DNA of 64,000 bases from Mesorhizobium sp. B2-4-3 (GCF_006442815.1 NZ_VFVL01000018.1:58545-122544); one strand, 5' to 3'. Shown: positions 8,393 to 17,347, counted from the stretch's first letter. The notes: a model not told the origin generated them from the sequence alone. Numbers and translations: made by a program.

Positions 8393-8497
8393 GGTTCCTC
8401 GCCCCCGCAACGCGGGGGAGAGGTGGCTCGGGCGAAGCCCGAGACAGGCCGAGTTCCTTCGCGCGAAGGAACGCCGACATGCGAATTTGAGCCCCCA
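8393..8497. repeat. Palindromic repeats inside the glc operon
   Basis: Adjacent inverted pairs lie between glcD and glcE: CTCGCCCCCGCAACGCGGGGGAG, GGCTCGGGCGAAGCCCGAG and GTTCCTTCGCGCGAAGGAAC. They belong to the same general class of intergenic repeat seen at 40.1 kb and would fold as hairpins in the glc mRNA, where they could affect stability or the relative level of glcEF. Confidence 0.65.
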
Positions 8498-9994
8498 TCA
8501 AAACCTCGGAATATCCGGAAACGCCACCTGGCCGCGATGCACGTGCATCCTTCCCAGTTCCGCACATCGGCGCAGTTGCGGAAACACCTTGCCGGGGTTG
8601 AGCAGATGGTTGGGGTCGAAAGCGCATTTCACCCGCATCTGCTGGTCGAGGTCGATCTGGTTGAACATTTCCGGCATCAGGTCGCGTTTCTCGACGCCGA
8701 CGCCGTGCTCGCCGGTCAAGACGCCGCCGACCTCGACGCAGAGCCGCAAGATGTCGGCGCCGAAGCTTTCGGCCTTGTCGAGCTCGCCCGGCACGTTGGC
8801 GTCATAGAGGATCAGCGGGTGCAGATTGCCGTCGCCGGCATGGAAGACATTGGCGACGCCCAGCCCGTATTTCTGCGAAAGGTCGCGCATGCCGGCAAGC
8901 ACCCTGGGCAGTTCCTTGCGCGGGATGGTGCCGTCCATGCAGTAGTAGTCGGGCGAGATGCGGCCGACGGCCGGGAAAGCTGCCTTGCGGCCGGCCCAGA
9001 AGCTCAGCCGCTCCTGCTCGGACTGAGAGATGCGGCAGGTGGTCGAGCCGTTGCGATAGGCGATCGCCTCGACGAGGCCGATCAGGTGATCGACCTCGAC
9101 GCCTGGACCATCGAGCTCGACGATGAGCAGCGCCTCGACATCGAGCGGATAGCCGGCATGGACGAAATCTTCCGCCGCGTGGATCGCCGGGCGGTCCATC
9201 ATCTCCATGCCGCCGGGAATGATGCCGGCGCCGATGATGTCGGCGACGCACTGGCCGCCCTCTTCGCTGGTCGGAAAGCCGATCAGCAGCGCGCGCGCCG
9301 TTTCCGGCTTCTTCAGGATGCGCACGGTGACCTCGGTGACGACACCGAGCAGGCCTTCGGAGCCGGTCATCACGCCGAGCAGGTCATAGCCTTCCTGGTC
9401 GAGATGGCTGCCGCCGAGGCGCACCACCTCGCCATTCATCAGCACCATCTCGATGCCCAGCACATTGTTGGCGGTGAGCCCGTATTTCAGGCAATGCACG
9501 CCGCCGGAATTTTCCGCGACGTTGCCGCCGATCGAGCAGGCGATCTGGGAGGATGGATCGGGGGCATAGTAAAAGCCCTCCTGCTCGACGGCGGTGGTGA
9601 TGCCGAGATTGGTGACGCCGGGCTGGGCAACCACGACGCGGTTCGGATAGTCGATCGCCAGGATGCTGTTGAAGCGGCTCATCACCAGCAGCACCGCGTC
9701 CTCGAGCGGCAGCGCGCCTCCGGAAAGCGAGGTGCCGGAGCCGCGCGGCACGACGCGAATGTTGCGCTCGTTGCAGTATTTCAGGACGCGGGAGACCTGG
9801 GCGACCGTTTCCGGCAGCACGACGACCAGCGGCAATTGCCGATAGGCGGTGAGGCCGTCGCTCTCGAAGGCGCGCATTTCGTTGGCCGCGTCGACGACCC
9901 CCTCGCCCGGCACGATGATGCGCATGTCGGCGACGATCTCGGCGCGACGGCGCAGCGTTTCGGCATCGGGCTTGGGCATGGCTAGGCCGGACAT
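8498..9994 (-). CDS. glcD: Glycolate oxidase catalytic FAD subunit
   Basis: A 498-aa FAD-linked oxidase, first gene of the glc operon. The FAD-binding part holds VPRGSGTSLSGGA and CSIGGNVAENSGGVHCLKYG. The C-terminal oxidase half has NVFHAGDGNLHPLILYD and LTGEHGVGVEKRDLM, ending CAFDPNHLLNPGKVFP. The ATG at 9994 has GAGG about 9 nt upstream; a second in-frame ATG five codons on is less well placed. An operator-like palindrome lies about 25 nt upstream (10019-10037), and a nearly identical sequence precedes the FadR-type regulator gene at 11.7 kb, suggesting direct control. Confidence 0.96.
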   Translation of the reverse strand: MSGLAMPKPDAETLRRRAEIVADMRIIVPGEGVVDAANEMRAFESDGLTAYRQLPLVVVLPETVAQVSRVLKYCNERNIRVVPRGSGTSLSGGALPLEDAVLLVMSRFNSILAIDYPNRVVVAQPGVTNLGITTAVEQEGFYYAPDPSSQIACSIGGNVAENSGGVHCLKYGLTANNVLGIEMVLMNGEVVRLGGSHLDQEGYDLLGVMTGSEGLLGVVTEVTVRILKKPETARALLIGFPTSEEGGQCVADIIGAGIIPGGMEMMDRPAIHAAEDFVHAGYPLDVEALLIVELDGPGVEVDHLIGLVEAIAYRNGSTTCRISQSEQERLSFWAGRKAAFPAVGRISPDYYCMDGTIPRKELPRVLAGMRDLSQKYGLGVANVFHAGDGNLHPLILYDANVPGELDKAESFGADILRLCVEVGGVLTGEHGVGVEKRDLMPEMFNQIDLDQQMRVKCAFDPNHLLNPGKVFPQLRRCAELGRMHVHRGQVAFPDIPRF

Positions 9995-10018
9995 CGGGCG
10001 GGCCTCATCTCGCTTGAC

Positions 10019-10037
10019 TGGTCAAAATCTTTTACCA
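10019..10037 (-). promoter_or_regulatory. Candidate FadR/LldR-type operator in front of glcD
   Basis: Read toward glcD the site is TGGTAAAAGATTTTGACCA, with TGGT...ACCA half-sites (ACTGGT...ACCAGT including the flanks). It matches the site at 11612-11630 at 15 of 19 positions, and both have the same orientation relative to the gene they precede. TGGT/ACCA half-sites are usual for FadR-subfamily GntR regulators, though the spacer is longer than in classical LldR or PdhR boxes. Confidence 0.6.
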
Positions 10038-10156
10038 GTCCGTCGCATCCGTTGCAAACGCTGCTTTGGTCGCGCACGGCGCCAAGCGTAACCGCAAGCT
10101 TCCGCAGCGGCAATCTGCCGCTGCGGCCTGGGTCGCGCTCGATGAAGTTTGGCCGC

Positions 10157-11479
10157 CTATTCGCCCGGATGCTTCGCCGGCTCCGAATGCATCTTGCGTA
10201 CACGGCGCACGCCCCACCATACCAGCAGGATGGCGACCGGCACCGAGGCCGCGGTAACGACTTCGGGCGCGAAAGCGTGGCCGAAGATCGAGGCGCCCTT
10301 GGCGACATAGCCGACGAGCCCGACGACATAATAGGACACGGCGGCCACCGACAGGCCTTCGACCGTCTGCTGCAGGCGCAGTTGCAGCCGCGCGCGGTTG
10401 TTCATCGAGGCGAGCAGGTCGCGGTTCTGCTTCTCCACTTCGACGTCGACCCAGGTGCGCAGCAGCGTGGTGGCGCGGGTGAGTTTTCGCGACAGGTTCG
10501 CCTGGCGCTCCTCGACCGAGCGGCAGGTGCGCATGGCCGGCGCCATGCGCCGCAAGAGGAAGCCCGCCCAGGTGTCAAAACCCTGCACCGGCTCTTCATC
10601 CAGCGCTTTGAGCCTTTCGGTGACGATACCGTCATAGGCACGGCTGGCGCCGAAGCGATAGAGACTGGACGCGGCGTCGGCTTCGAGCTCCGCGGCAAGT
10701 TCGGTAAGATCGGCGAGCAGCGTCTGGCTGTCGCGGGTTTCGACCGCCTTCATTTCCAGCGTCGTCTGCGCCAGGCGATCCTCGATGCGACGGGCGCGGC
10801 CGGACAGCGTCAACGCCATCGGCAGGCCAAGCATGGCGAGCGTCCGATAGGTCTCGATGTCGATCAGCCGCTGCGACAAGGCACCGGTGCTGGCTGGCGT
10901 CAGGCCGCGATCGAGCACCAGCATGCGGGTCAGGCCGTCGCCGTCCTGGCGGAAATCGGTGACGATGGCGGCGGCGCCCCGCTCGACCAGCGAATAGCAC
11001 AGGCTGGTCGGGTCGAAGCCGGCAACCAGCTTTTCGCTCGCCTGCGTCCATTTGCGGATTTCGAGGCGGATGCCGGAAATCACGGTGCCCGGCGGCGAAA
11101 AACCATTGCCGAAGGGCGAATCCTCCTGCGCCCGGCCGTTTTCGGCCAGCGGCCCTTCCCAGAGATAGGTCGAGAATTCCGTATGCCGCTCCCAGCGCAG
11201 CGTGCCCTTGCCCCATTTCATGGCATGGTGGCGCGCATTGCGCTCGGGCGCGGCGATGCCTAGCCGCCGCGACAATTCCGAGAGCACGGCATGGTCGACA
11301 GCGGCGCCACCCTCGGTCATGAAGGAAAGCTGGATCAGCACGCGCGGCTTCTCGATCAGCGGGTGCGGACGCGCATGGACTTCGCCCAGCGCGCCAGGTC
11401 GCCCCTCATGCGCCGGGAAGCCCATCACGCTGCCTTGGGCGCGCGGCTGGAATTCGAGTTTGGACGTCTCGTCCGACAC
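10157..11479 (-). CDS. DUF3422 family membrane-anchored protein
   Basis: A 440-aa protein of a conserved but uncharacterised proteobacterial family. The N-terminal soluble part carries the recognisable RPHPLIEKPRVLIQLSFM and the HHAMKWGKGTLRWERHTEFS stretch. The middle is helical (QRLIDIETYRTLAMLGLPMA, then a Leu/Ala-rich region). The C-terminus has two transmembrane segments, near GLSVAAVSYYVVGLVGYVA and VVTAASVPVAILLVWWG, and a basic tail. I chose the GTG at 11479 (VSDETSKLEFQ) because GGGGGA lies about 9 nt upstream; the frame runs further but without homology. It sits between glcD and the divergent regulator gene. Function unknown. Confidence 0.85.
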   Translation of the reverse strand: MSDETSKLEFQPRAQGSVMGFPAHEGRPGALGEVHARPHPLIEKPRVLIQLSFMTEGGAAVDHAVLSELSRRLGIAAPERNARHHAMKWGKGTLRWERHTEFSTYLWEGPLAENGRAQEDSPFGNGFSPPGTVISGIRLEIRKWTQASEKLVAGFDPTSLCYSLVERGAAAIVTDFRQDGDGLTRMLVLDRGLTPASTGALSQRLIDIETYRTLAMLGLPMALTLSGRARRIEDRLAQTTLEMKAVETRDSQTLLADLTELAAELEADAASSLYRFGASRAYDGIVTERLKALDEEPVQGFDTWAGFLLRRMAPAMRTCRSVEERQANLSRKLTRATTLLRTWVDVEVEKQNRDLLASMNNRARLQLRLQQTVEGLSVAAVSYYVVGLVGYVAKGASIFGHAFAPEVVTAASVPVAILLVWWGVRRVRKMHSEPAKHPGE

Positions 11480-11611
11480 GGCTGGTCCCCCTGGTTTCGA
11501 CCCATCGTGCAATCCGGTCGTCTTGCGGCAATCGGCGGGACGCGTAAACAGCAAATATCGGCGTCCGGGGAGGGTGACGCGAGGCGAACTCTGCGACCAA
11601 ACTGGACGAAT

Positions 11612-11630
11612 TGGATAAATAATTTGACCA
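11612..11630 (+). promoter_or_regulatory. Candidate operator in front of the FadR-type regulator gene
   Basis: The sequence TGGATAAATAATTTGACCA begins 75 nt before the regulator start and matches the glcD upstream site at 15 of 19 positions. Its placement fits autoregulation of the regulator-lldD pair together with glcDEF. Confidence 0.55.
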
Positions 11631-11686
11631 GTTGGCGACAGAGGCTTTAATCTGAGCGATCTCCGTTCCGTTCTCCAGGCATCCCT

Positions 11687-12490
11687 TTGAGCGACATTTT
11701 CTCCAGGATCGAACATTCGCGCACCGCCGACGAGGTGGTGCAGCAGATCGAGAGCCTGATCCTCGAAGGCGTGCTGGGCACCGGCGACCGGCTGCCCGGG
11801 GAGCGCGAGCTGGCGCGCCAGTTCGAGGTGTCGCGGCCGATCCTGCGCGACGCGCTGAAGGCGCTGGAAGGCCGAGGGCTACTGACGACCAAGGCTGGCG
11901 GCGGCACGCATGTGGCCGACGTCATCGGCCAGCTCTTCACCAAGCCGGTGACGGACCTTATCTCCACGCACCGCAAGGCGGTGACGGACTATCTGGAATA
12001 CCGGCGCGAGATCGAGGCGGTGGCGGCCGAATATGCGGCGCGGCGCGCGACGCCGGAGGACCTCGCGCTGCTCGACGGGATCATGGCGCGCATGGACGAG
12101 GCGCACCGGACCGGCGACTTCGACGACGAGGCGGAAATCGACGTCGAGTTTCATCATGCGGTGTGCGAATGCGCGCACAACATCATCCTCCTGCACACGC
12201 TGCGCTCCTGCTACCGGCTGCTCTCGGAGGGCGTGTTCCAGAACCGGCTGCTGGTTTTCAGCGTGCCCGGCGCGCGCGAGGCGCTGCTCGAGCAGCACCG
12301 GGCGATACACGCGGCGGTCAAGGCGGCAGACCCAGTCGCGGCGCGCAAGGCGGCGATGGACCACATCACCTATGTCGAACGTTCGATGGCGGAAGCCGAG
12401 CGCAGCGGCGACTGGCAGCGCGTGTCCAGGCTGCGCCTTAGACAACGCTCGGACGCCGGCGACATCGAACCCACACGAAAACGCTCCTAG
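11687..12490 (+). CDS. FadR/LldR-type GntR transcriptional regulator
   Basis: A 267-aa regulator. The N-terminal winged helix-turn-helix reads GDRLPGERELARQFEVSRPI and LRDALKALEGRGLL, followed by the wing GGGTHV. The C-terminal FCD domain (about 95-235) keeps its metal-binding pattern: the acidic and His residues of DVEFHHAVCECAHN and the His in QHRAIHAAV. The likely start is TTG at 11687; no ATG fits. It is followed 20 nt later by an LldD-like gene and probably responds to a hydroxy acid (lactate or glycolate). The paired 19-bp sites suggest that it also controls glcDEF. Confidence 0.9.
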   Translation: MSDIFSRIEHSRTADEVVQQIESLILEGVLGTGDRLPGERELARQFEVSRPILRDALKALEGRGLLTTKAGGGTHVADVIGQLFTKPVTDLISTHRKAVTDYLEYRREIEAVAAEYAARRATPEDLALLDGIMARMDEAHRTGDFDDEAEIDVEFHHAVCECAHNIILLHTLRSCYRLLSEGVFQNRLLVFSVPGAREALLEQHRAIHAAVKAADPVAARKAAMDHITYVERSMAEAERSGDWQRVSRLRLRQRSDAGDIEPTRKRS

Positions 12491-12510
12491 CCATTAGCGG
12501 GGAACCCATC

Positions 12511-13647
12511 ATGAGCGAAATCCTCACCATCGCCGACCTCAAGGACCTGGCACGCCGCAGGGTGCCGAAGATGTTCTTCGACTACGCCGATTCCGGCGCC
12601 TGGACGGAGAGCACCTACCGCGCCAACGAAGAGGATTTCGGCAAGATAAAATTCCGCCAGCGCGTGCTGGTCGACATGAGCAACCGCTCGCTGGAATCGA
12701 CCATGATCGGCGAGAACGTGGCAATGCCGGTGGCGCTCGCCCCGACCGGGCTTACCGGCATGCAGCATGCCGATGGCGAGATGCTGGCGGCGCAGGCGGC
12801 GGAAGCGTTCGGCGTTCCGTTCACCCTATCGACCATGAGCATCTGCTCGATCGAGGATGTCGCCTCGGCGACCAAAAAGCCGTTCTGGTTCCAGCTCTAC
12901 GTGCTGCGCGACAAGGATTTCGTGCTCAACCTGATCGACAGGGCCAAGGCGGCGAAGTGCTCGGCGCTGGTGCTGACGCTCGACCTGCAGATCCTGGGAC
13001 AGCGCCACAAGGATATCCGCAACGGGCTTTCGGCGCCGCCCAAGATGACGCTTGCCAACATCATCGACCTTGCGCTGAAGCCGCGCTGGTGCCTGGGGAT
13101 CGCCGGCACCAAGCGCCGCACCTTCCGCAACATCGTCGGCCATGCCAAGGGCGTCGGCGACGTCTCTTCGCTGTCCTCCTGGACGAATGAGCAGTTCGAT
13201 CCGCAGCTGTCATGGAAGGATGTCGCCTGGATCAAGGAGCGCTGGGGCGGCAAGCTGATCCTGAAAGGCATTCTGGACAAGGAAGACGCCTTGATGGCGG
13301 CGCAGACCGGCGCCGATGCCATCGTGGTCTCCAACCATGGCGGGCGTCAGCTCGACGGCGCCGCCTCCTCGATCTCGGTGCTGGAAGAGATCGCCGATGC
13401 GGTCGGCGACAGGATCGAAGTCCATATGGATGGCGGCATCCGCTCCGGCCAGGACGTGCTCAAGGCGCTCTGCCTCGGCGCCAAGGGCACCTATATCGGC
13501 CGACCCTTCCTCTATGGCCTTGGCGCGATGGGCAAGGACGGCGTCACCAAGGCGCTCGAAATCATCCGCAAGGAGATGGACATCACGCTGGCGCTGTGCG
13601 GCAAGCGCCTCGTCGCCGACATGGGCAAGGAGCAGTTGCGCCGCTAG
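12511..13647 (+). CDS. lldD: FMN-dependent alpha-hydroxy acid dehydrogenase, probably L-lactate dehydrogenase
   Basis: A 378-aa flavoenzyme of the LldD/glycolate oxidase family, about the usual length. Visible family residues are MFFDYADSGA, the FMN-binding PVALAPTGLTG, TLSTMSICSIEDV, FQLYV, the catalytic SNHGGRQLDGA (His abstracts the proton, Arg binds the carboxylate) and VHMDGGIRSGQDVLKAL with IGRPF. Substrate cannot be settled between L-lactate and another 2-hydroxy acid, but the adjacent FadR/LldR-type regulator supports lactate. It probably delivers electrons to quinone. Co-transcribed with the regulator. Confidence 0.9.
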   Translation: MSEILTIADLKDLARRRVPKMFFDYADSGAWTESTYRANEEDFGKIKFRQRVLVDMSNRSLESTMIGENVAMPVALAPTGLTGMQHADGEMLAAQAAEAFGVPFTLSTMSICSIEDVASATKKPFWFQLYVLRDKDFVLNLIDRAKAAKCSALVLTLDLQILGQRHKDIRNGLSAPPKMTLANIIDLALKPRWCLGIAGTKRRTFRNIVGHAKGVGDVSSLSSWTNEQFDPQLSWKDVAWIKERWGGKLILKGILDKEDALMAAQTGADAIVVSNHGGRQLDGAASSISVLEEIADAVGDRIEVHMDGGIRSGQDVLKALCLGAKGTYIGRPFLYGLGAMGKDGVTKALEIIRKEMDITLALCGKRLVADMGKEQLRR

Positions 13648-13710
13648 GGGCTTGTTCACCTGCCTGCGCTAGCTTCGCCCCGATATCCCGCACGGGGGAA
13701 GACACCCGCC

Positions 13711-14478
13711 TTGACCGAGACCGGCATCCACTACCTCGACGCAAGCGGGCCGGAAGGCATGCGGCTCTACGCCATCGGCGATGTGCATGGGCGGCACGAC
13801 CTGCTCGCCGCCATGCACCGGCGCATCGAGAGCGAGCTGGAATATGCGCCCGGGGCGGACTGGCGCATCATCCATCTCGGCGACTATGTCGACCGCGGAC
13901 CGGATTCCAGAAGCGTCATCGATTTCCTGATCGAGGCGCAGAAACGCGATCCGCGCAACATCATGCTCGCCGGCAACCACGACATCGGCATGCTCGAATT
14001 CCTTGCCGATGCCGAGCCGGACGGCCTGTTCATGAACTACGGCGGCGTGCAGACGGCACAGTCCTATGGCGTGGATCTTGTGCGCGACGCCCATTGGTTC
14101 GGCAAGGCGGAAGCGATCGCGCAGGGACATATGGCCCTGGTGAAAGCGGTGCCGCGCAGCCATGTCGATTTCCTGCAATCGCTGGCTTTTTCGGTGAGTT
14201 TCGGCGACTTCTTCTTCTGCCATGCAGGGATAAGGCCGGGCGTGCCGCTTGACCGTCAGAGCCGGCAGGACCTGATCTGGATCCGCGACGCTTTCCATGA
14301 CCACCCGGGTCTCTTTCCCAAGGTGATCGTGCATGGGCACACGCCGGTACCCGAGGCCGAGGTCAGGGCCAACCGCGTCAATGTCGACACGCTTGCCTGG
14401 AAATCCGGAACGCTGAGCGCGCTCGCCGTCGATGGCGGCGACAAACGCATCCTCACCGTGCAGGGAAAGGCGCTTTAG
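13711..14478 (+). CDS. PPP-family metallophosphoesterase (protein phosphatase-like)
   Basis: A 255-aa calcineurin-like phosphatase of the bacterial PPP type. The metal-binding series is complete and in order: GDVHGRHD (residues 23-30), GDYVDRGPDSR, GNHD, CHAGIRPG and HGHTPVPE. The enzyme could act on phosphoserine/threonine/tyrosine or on a small molecule such as Ap4A. A TTG at 13711 is used, with GGGGGAAG about 10 nt upstream. It lies 63 nt after lldD and might be co-transcribed, but no functional link is evident. Confidence 0.9.
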   Translation: MTETGIHYLDASGPEGMRLYAIGDVHGRHDLLAAMHRRIESELEYAPGADWRIIHLGDYVDRGPDSRSVIDFLIEAQKRDPRNIMLAGNHDIGMLEFLADAEPDGLFMNYGGVQTAQSYGVDLVRDAHWFGKAEAIAQGHMALVKAVPRSHVDFLQSLAFSVSFGDFFFCHAGIRPGVPLDRQSRQDLIWIRDAFHDHPGLFPKVIVHGHTPVPEAEVRANRVNVDTLAWKSGTLSALAVDGGDKRILTVQGKAL

Positions 14479-14519
14479 GCGCGATCCCGGCGCGGACGTG
14501 CCTCAGATTTTGTCGGGAT

Positions 14520-14660
14520 CTAGTTCAGCGAGGCGGTGACGCCGTAGCCGTCGACGGCCCGGTGGTTGTTCGCTGCGTCGGCGGCATAAATGCCCAGGCC
14601 GCAGAGCACGATGGCAGACAGCATGACAAAAGACAGGAGAGCTGCTTTCACGGACGTCAT
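14520..14660 (-). CDS. 46-residue exported or membrane-anchored microprotein
   Basis: A short frame on the minus strand, from ATG at 14660 to TAG at 14520. It encodes MTSVKAALLSFVMLSAIVLC, then GLGIYAADAANNHRAVDGYG, then VTASLN. The first 27 residues form one hydrophobic segment ending in AADA, compatible with a signal peptide or single-span anchor. The tail is small and polar. AGAG lies just upstream of the start. Codon usage matches the neighbours. I know no family; its small size means it is easily missed in annotation. Confidence 0.55.
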   Translation of the reverse strand: MTSVKAALLSFVMLSAIVLCGLGIYAADAANNHRAVDGYGVTASLN

Positions 14661-14943
14661 CTCTGGTTAAGCTTTCTGCATCTGAGCACGAGGCGGTTAC
14701 CAATGCGTTGAAACGGTAAAATGCGTCTCAATGTTTCGACGATTTCGCGCTTCTAAGCAGATTCTGTATCGCCGGTGTGTCGGCTGGATCACACAAAAGG
14801 TTCATGGCGGTTGCACCGACGATACAAAGCGCGCCCTCTTAGGCGAGCGGCCGGACACAAACCAAGAAGGAAGAGTGTTTTCCCCAGGCGGAAGTCGACA
14901 GGCGTGCCAAATATGCCACGTCCGGCGAGGAAGGCCTGAATGA
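14661..14943. other. Gene-poor region upstream of the microprotein gene
   Basis: This 283-bp stretch is less GC-rich than its surroundings. It holds an inverted repeat, TTACC...GGTAA (14698-14719 region), upstream of the microprotein, which may be its control region. A 70-codon plus-strand frame here looks random (Cys/Arg-rich, no binding site) and is not called. Confidence 0.4.
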
Positions 14944-15642
14944 TCAGATCGTCGCCACCCAGGCGCGGGCTATCGCTAGCCCGGCGGCATCGGCATCGGG
15001 GCCATTGCGGGCCAACTCGTCGCCGAGGCGGTCGTTCCAGTCGGGATGGCGCTCGGCGATCATAGCGGCGAAGGAGGTGCTCCAGTCGCGCACCATCGGC
15101 GTATCCGCCTCGAAGTGAAACTGGAAGCCATAGACGGCGCGGCCGAGGCGGAAGGCCTGGTTTTCTGCGACCGCGCTGCCGGCCAGCCGCACGGCGTTTT
15201 CCGGCAGGCCGAACGTGTCGTCATGCCATTCGAAGATCGGGAATTTCTCTGGCAGCGCCGCCAGGACCGGGTCCGATTTGGCGGCCGGCGTCAGCGACAC
15301 CTTATGCCAGCCGAACTCGGTGGCGCCGCCGATCTGGTTGGTGCCGCCGAAGGCGCGCGCCACAAGCTGGCTGCCAAGGCAGATGCCGAGCACCGAGCGA
15401 TCCTTGTCGGCGAAATCGCGTGTCAGATCCAGCAATGCGGGGAAATAGGGACAGACATCGTCGTCGAGCGCGTTCTGGGCGCCGCCCAACATCACCATGG
15501 CGTCATGCTCGCTGCTGTCCTGCGGCAGCGCTTCGCCGTGGTAAGGCTTGCGCAGATCGATGTCGGCGCCGGCTTCCACAAGGGCCGCGCCGATCTGGCC
15601 AAGGCCCTCATTGTCGAAATTCTGGACGACCAAGACCCGCAT
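14944..15642 (-). CDS. Class I glutamine amidotransferase (GMP synthase-like)
   Basis: A 232-aa stand-alone amidotransferase-fold protein. The nucleophile elbow is GICLGSQL, and the His and Glu of the triad are in YGFQFHFEAD. The N-terminus MRVLVVQNFDNEGLGQIG and the VMLGGAQNALDDD loop are typical of the YheB/GuaA-like group annotated as gamma-glutamyl hydrolase or GMP synthase-like. The substrate is unknown. It diverges from the next gene across 85 nt. Confidence 0.88.
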   Translation of the reverse strand: MRVLVVQNFDNEGLGQIGAALVEAGADIDLRKPYHGEALPQDSSEHDAMVMLGGAQNALDDDVCPYFPALLDLTRDFADKDRSVLGICLGSQLVARAFGGTNQIGGATEFGWHKVSLTPAAKSDPVLAALPEKFPIFEWHDDTFGLPENAVRLAGSAVAENQAFRLGRAVYGFQFHFEADTPMVRDWSTSFAAMIAERHPDWNDRLGDELARNGPDADAAGLAIARAWVATI

Positions 15643-15727
15643 CGAAAACCTACTGACATGAAAGCGCTGGGGCGAGCGATATCATGCGGCCCTTGTTTCA
15701 GCCAAGATGCGCGGCGGAGAGAAAGCT

Positions 15728-16375
15728 ATGCCACTGCAGAACCGGGTCGATCCCTTCGGCGCTATCCATGCCGTGCCGGAACGTGGCCTGTTCACCGGCA
15801 ACCGCGGCATCATCCATGATCCCGAGACCAGGACGCTGCTGAACAAGCGTTGGGCCCTGCCGGCCTGGATCATCTGCGTCTGCCAGTTCCGCAATGTGCG
15901 GCGCGAGCCGATGGGCCGCAATCGGCCCGGCGGCAAGGCCGGCTGGACCGAATTGTTCTTCCTCGACGAGGTGACGGCTTTGGCCGCCGGCCATCGGCCC
16001 TGTTTCTTCTGCCGGCGCGAACGGGCGACCGATTTCGTGAGCCGCTTCGGCGAAGCGTTCGGCATCGAGCTCCCCCGCGCGCCGATGGTCGACAAGCGGC
16101 TGCACAAGGAACGGCTGGCCTCGGGCGGACAACCGCCCCTCGTGACCGTGCCGGAGCTTGGCGGCCTGCCTGATGCAACGATGATCGCGCAAGGCGACGT
16201 TGCCTATGCGCTGCGTAAGGGCAAGGCACGCAAATGGTCATTCGCGGGCTACGCCAGTCCAATTGCCTTCGATCGCTTTGCCGACCGGCCGCTGCGCCTG
16301 CTGACGCCGGCGACCAGCATCGCGGTACTGCGGCAAGGCTTCGCGCCGGTCTGGCATCCGACCGCCGATACTTGA
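15728..16375 (+). CDS. Conserved hypothetical protein with a CxxC motif
   Basis: A 215-aa protein I cannot place in a characterised family. It contains PCFFCRRERA, a CxxC followed by Arg/Glu, which could bind zinc, and an unpaired pair of cysteines in WIICVCQFR. The middle has NRPGGKAGWTELFFLDE and the C-terminus FDRFADRPLRLLTPATS. The ATG at 15728 has GGAGAG nine nt upstream. No signal peptide or membrane segment is visible. It sits 31 nt before rsmE and may be co-transcribed with it. Confidence 0.75.
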   Translation: MPLQNRVDPFGAIHAVPERGLFTGNRGIIHDPETRTLLNKRWALPAWIICVCQFRNVRREPMGRNRPGGKAGWTELFFLDEVTALAAGHRPCFFCRRERATDFVSRFGEAFGIELPRAPMVDKRLHKERLASGGQPPLVTVPELGGLPDATMIAQGDVAYALRKGKARKWSFAGYASPIAFDRFADRPLRLLTPATSIAVLRQGFAPVWHPTADT

Positions 16376-16406
16376 CGATACCCATCGCCTCGCCCATTGC
16401 TCAGCC

Positions 16407-17141
16407 ATGCGCGCCAATTACAAGATGCAACGCCTGTTCGTGCCGGACGATCTCGGGCCCGGCCTCGAATTCGACGCCGGACAGCAGCAGAGCCATTATC
16501 TCGCGCATGTGCTGCGGCTCGGCGAAGGCGCCGAGGTCCTGCTTTTCAACGGCCGCGATGGCGAATGGTCGGCTTCGATCGCCGCGAAGTCCAAGAAGGC
16601 GGTCCGGCTGAAGGTGCTCGAGCTGCAGCGGCCGCAGCCGCCGCTGCCCGATCTCGTCTATTGCTTTGCACCGCTGAAGCAGGGTCGGCTCGACTACCTC
16701 GTGCAGAAGGCTGTCGAGATGGGCGCCGGCACCCTGCAGCCGGTCATTACCCAGCACACGCAGGTGGCGAAGCCCGGCATCGATCGGCTGCGCGCCAATG
16801 TCGTCGAGGCGGCCGAGCAATGCGGAATCCTGGCGGTGCCGGAGGTGCGCGAAGCGGAGAAGCTGGAACGGCTTCTTGCCAATTGGGACAAGGAACGGCG
16901 GCTGATCTTCTGCGACGAGGATGCCTCGACAAACAATCCGCTGCCGGCCTTGCAAGCGGTAAGCGAGAAGAAACTTGCGCTTCTGGTCGGACCTGAGGGC
17001 GGATTTTCCGACGACGAGCGCAAGATGCTGAGGGCCTTGCCTTTCGTCACCGCCATTCCGCTCGGGCCACGCATCCTGCGCGCCGATACGGCAGCGGTGG
17101 CAGCGCTTGCCGCCATCCAGGCGACGATCGGCGACTGGTGA
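16407..17141 (+). CDS. rsmE: 16S rRNA m3U1498 methyltransferase
   Basis: A 244-aa SPOUT-class methyltransferase that methylates U1498 at N3 in the small ribosomal subunit. The N-terminal PUA-like RNA-binding part starts MQRLFVPDDL. The knotted AdoMet domain holds LVGPEGGFSDDE and PLGPRILRADTAA, the signatures of RsmE. Length is normal. A terminator at 17144 overlaps the end of the gene, so transcription probably stops here, before gshA. Confidence 0.95.
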   Translation: MRANYKMQRLFVPDDLGPGLEFDAGQQQSHYLAHVLRLGEGAEVLLFNGRDGEWSASIAAKSKKAVRLKVLELQRPQPPLPDLVYCFAPLKQGRLDYLVQKAVEMGAGTLQPVITQHTQVAKPGIDRLRANVVEAAEQCGILAVPEVREAEKLERLLANWDKERRLIFCDEDASTNNPLPALQAVSEKKLALLVGPEGGFSDDERKMLRALPFVTAIPLGPRILRADTAAVAALAAIQATIGDW

Positions 17142-17143
17142 TC

Positions 17144-17176
17144 AAATCCTGTTGAGGCCTGGCTCAGGATTTTTTG
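17144..17176 (+). terminator. Rho-independent terminator after rsmE
   Basis: AAATCCTG (17144-17151) pairs with CAGGATTT (17165-17172) and is followed by TTTTG. It lies immediately after the stop codon. Confidence 0.75.
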
Positions 17177-17347
17177 CTTGATCGGCTACTGACATTTCGT
17201 CCATCTAGCGCCGGCGGCCGTCCGGCCACTGCAGCACCGCGCCTCCTTTTCGAGGAGCAGGGGGCGCTGTAACATTTAAAGTCTTGCGCAGGACGTCCAG
17301 CGGAAATCGGTGCCGGTTTTCGGAGATCATGCGCACGGAGGGGCTAG

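Noticed and set aside
14731..14943. 70-codon plus-strand frame
   Set aside because: Atypical composition, no ribosome site and no recognisable sequence.
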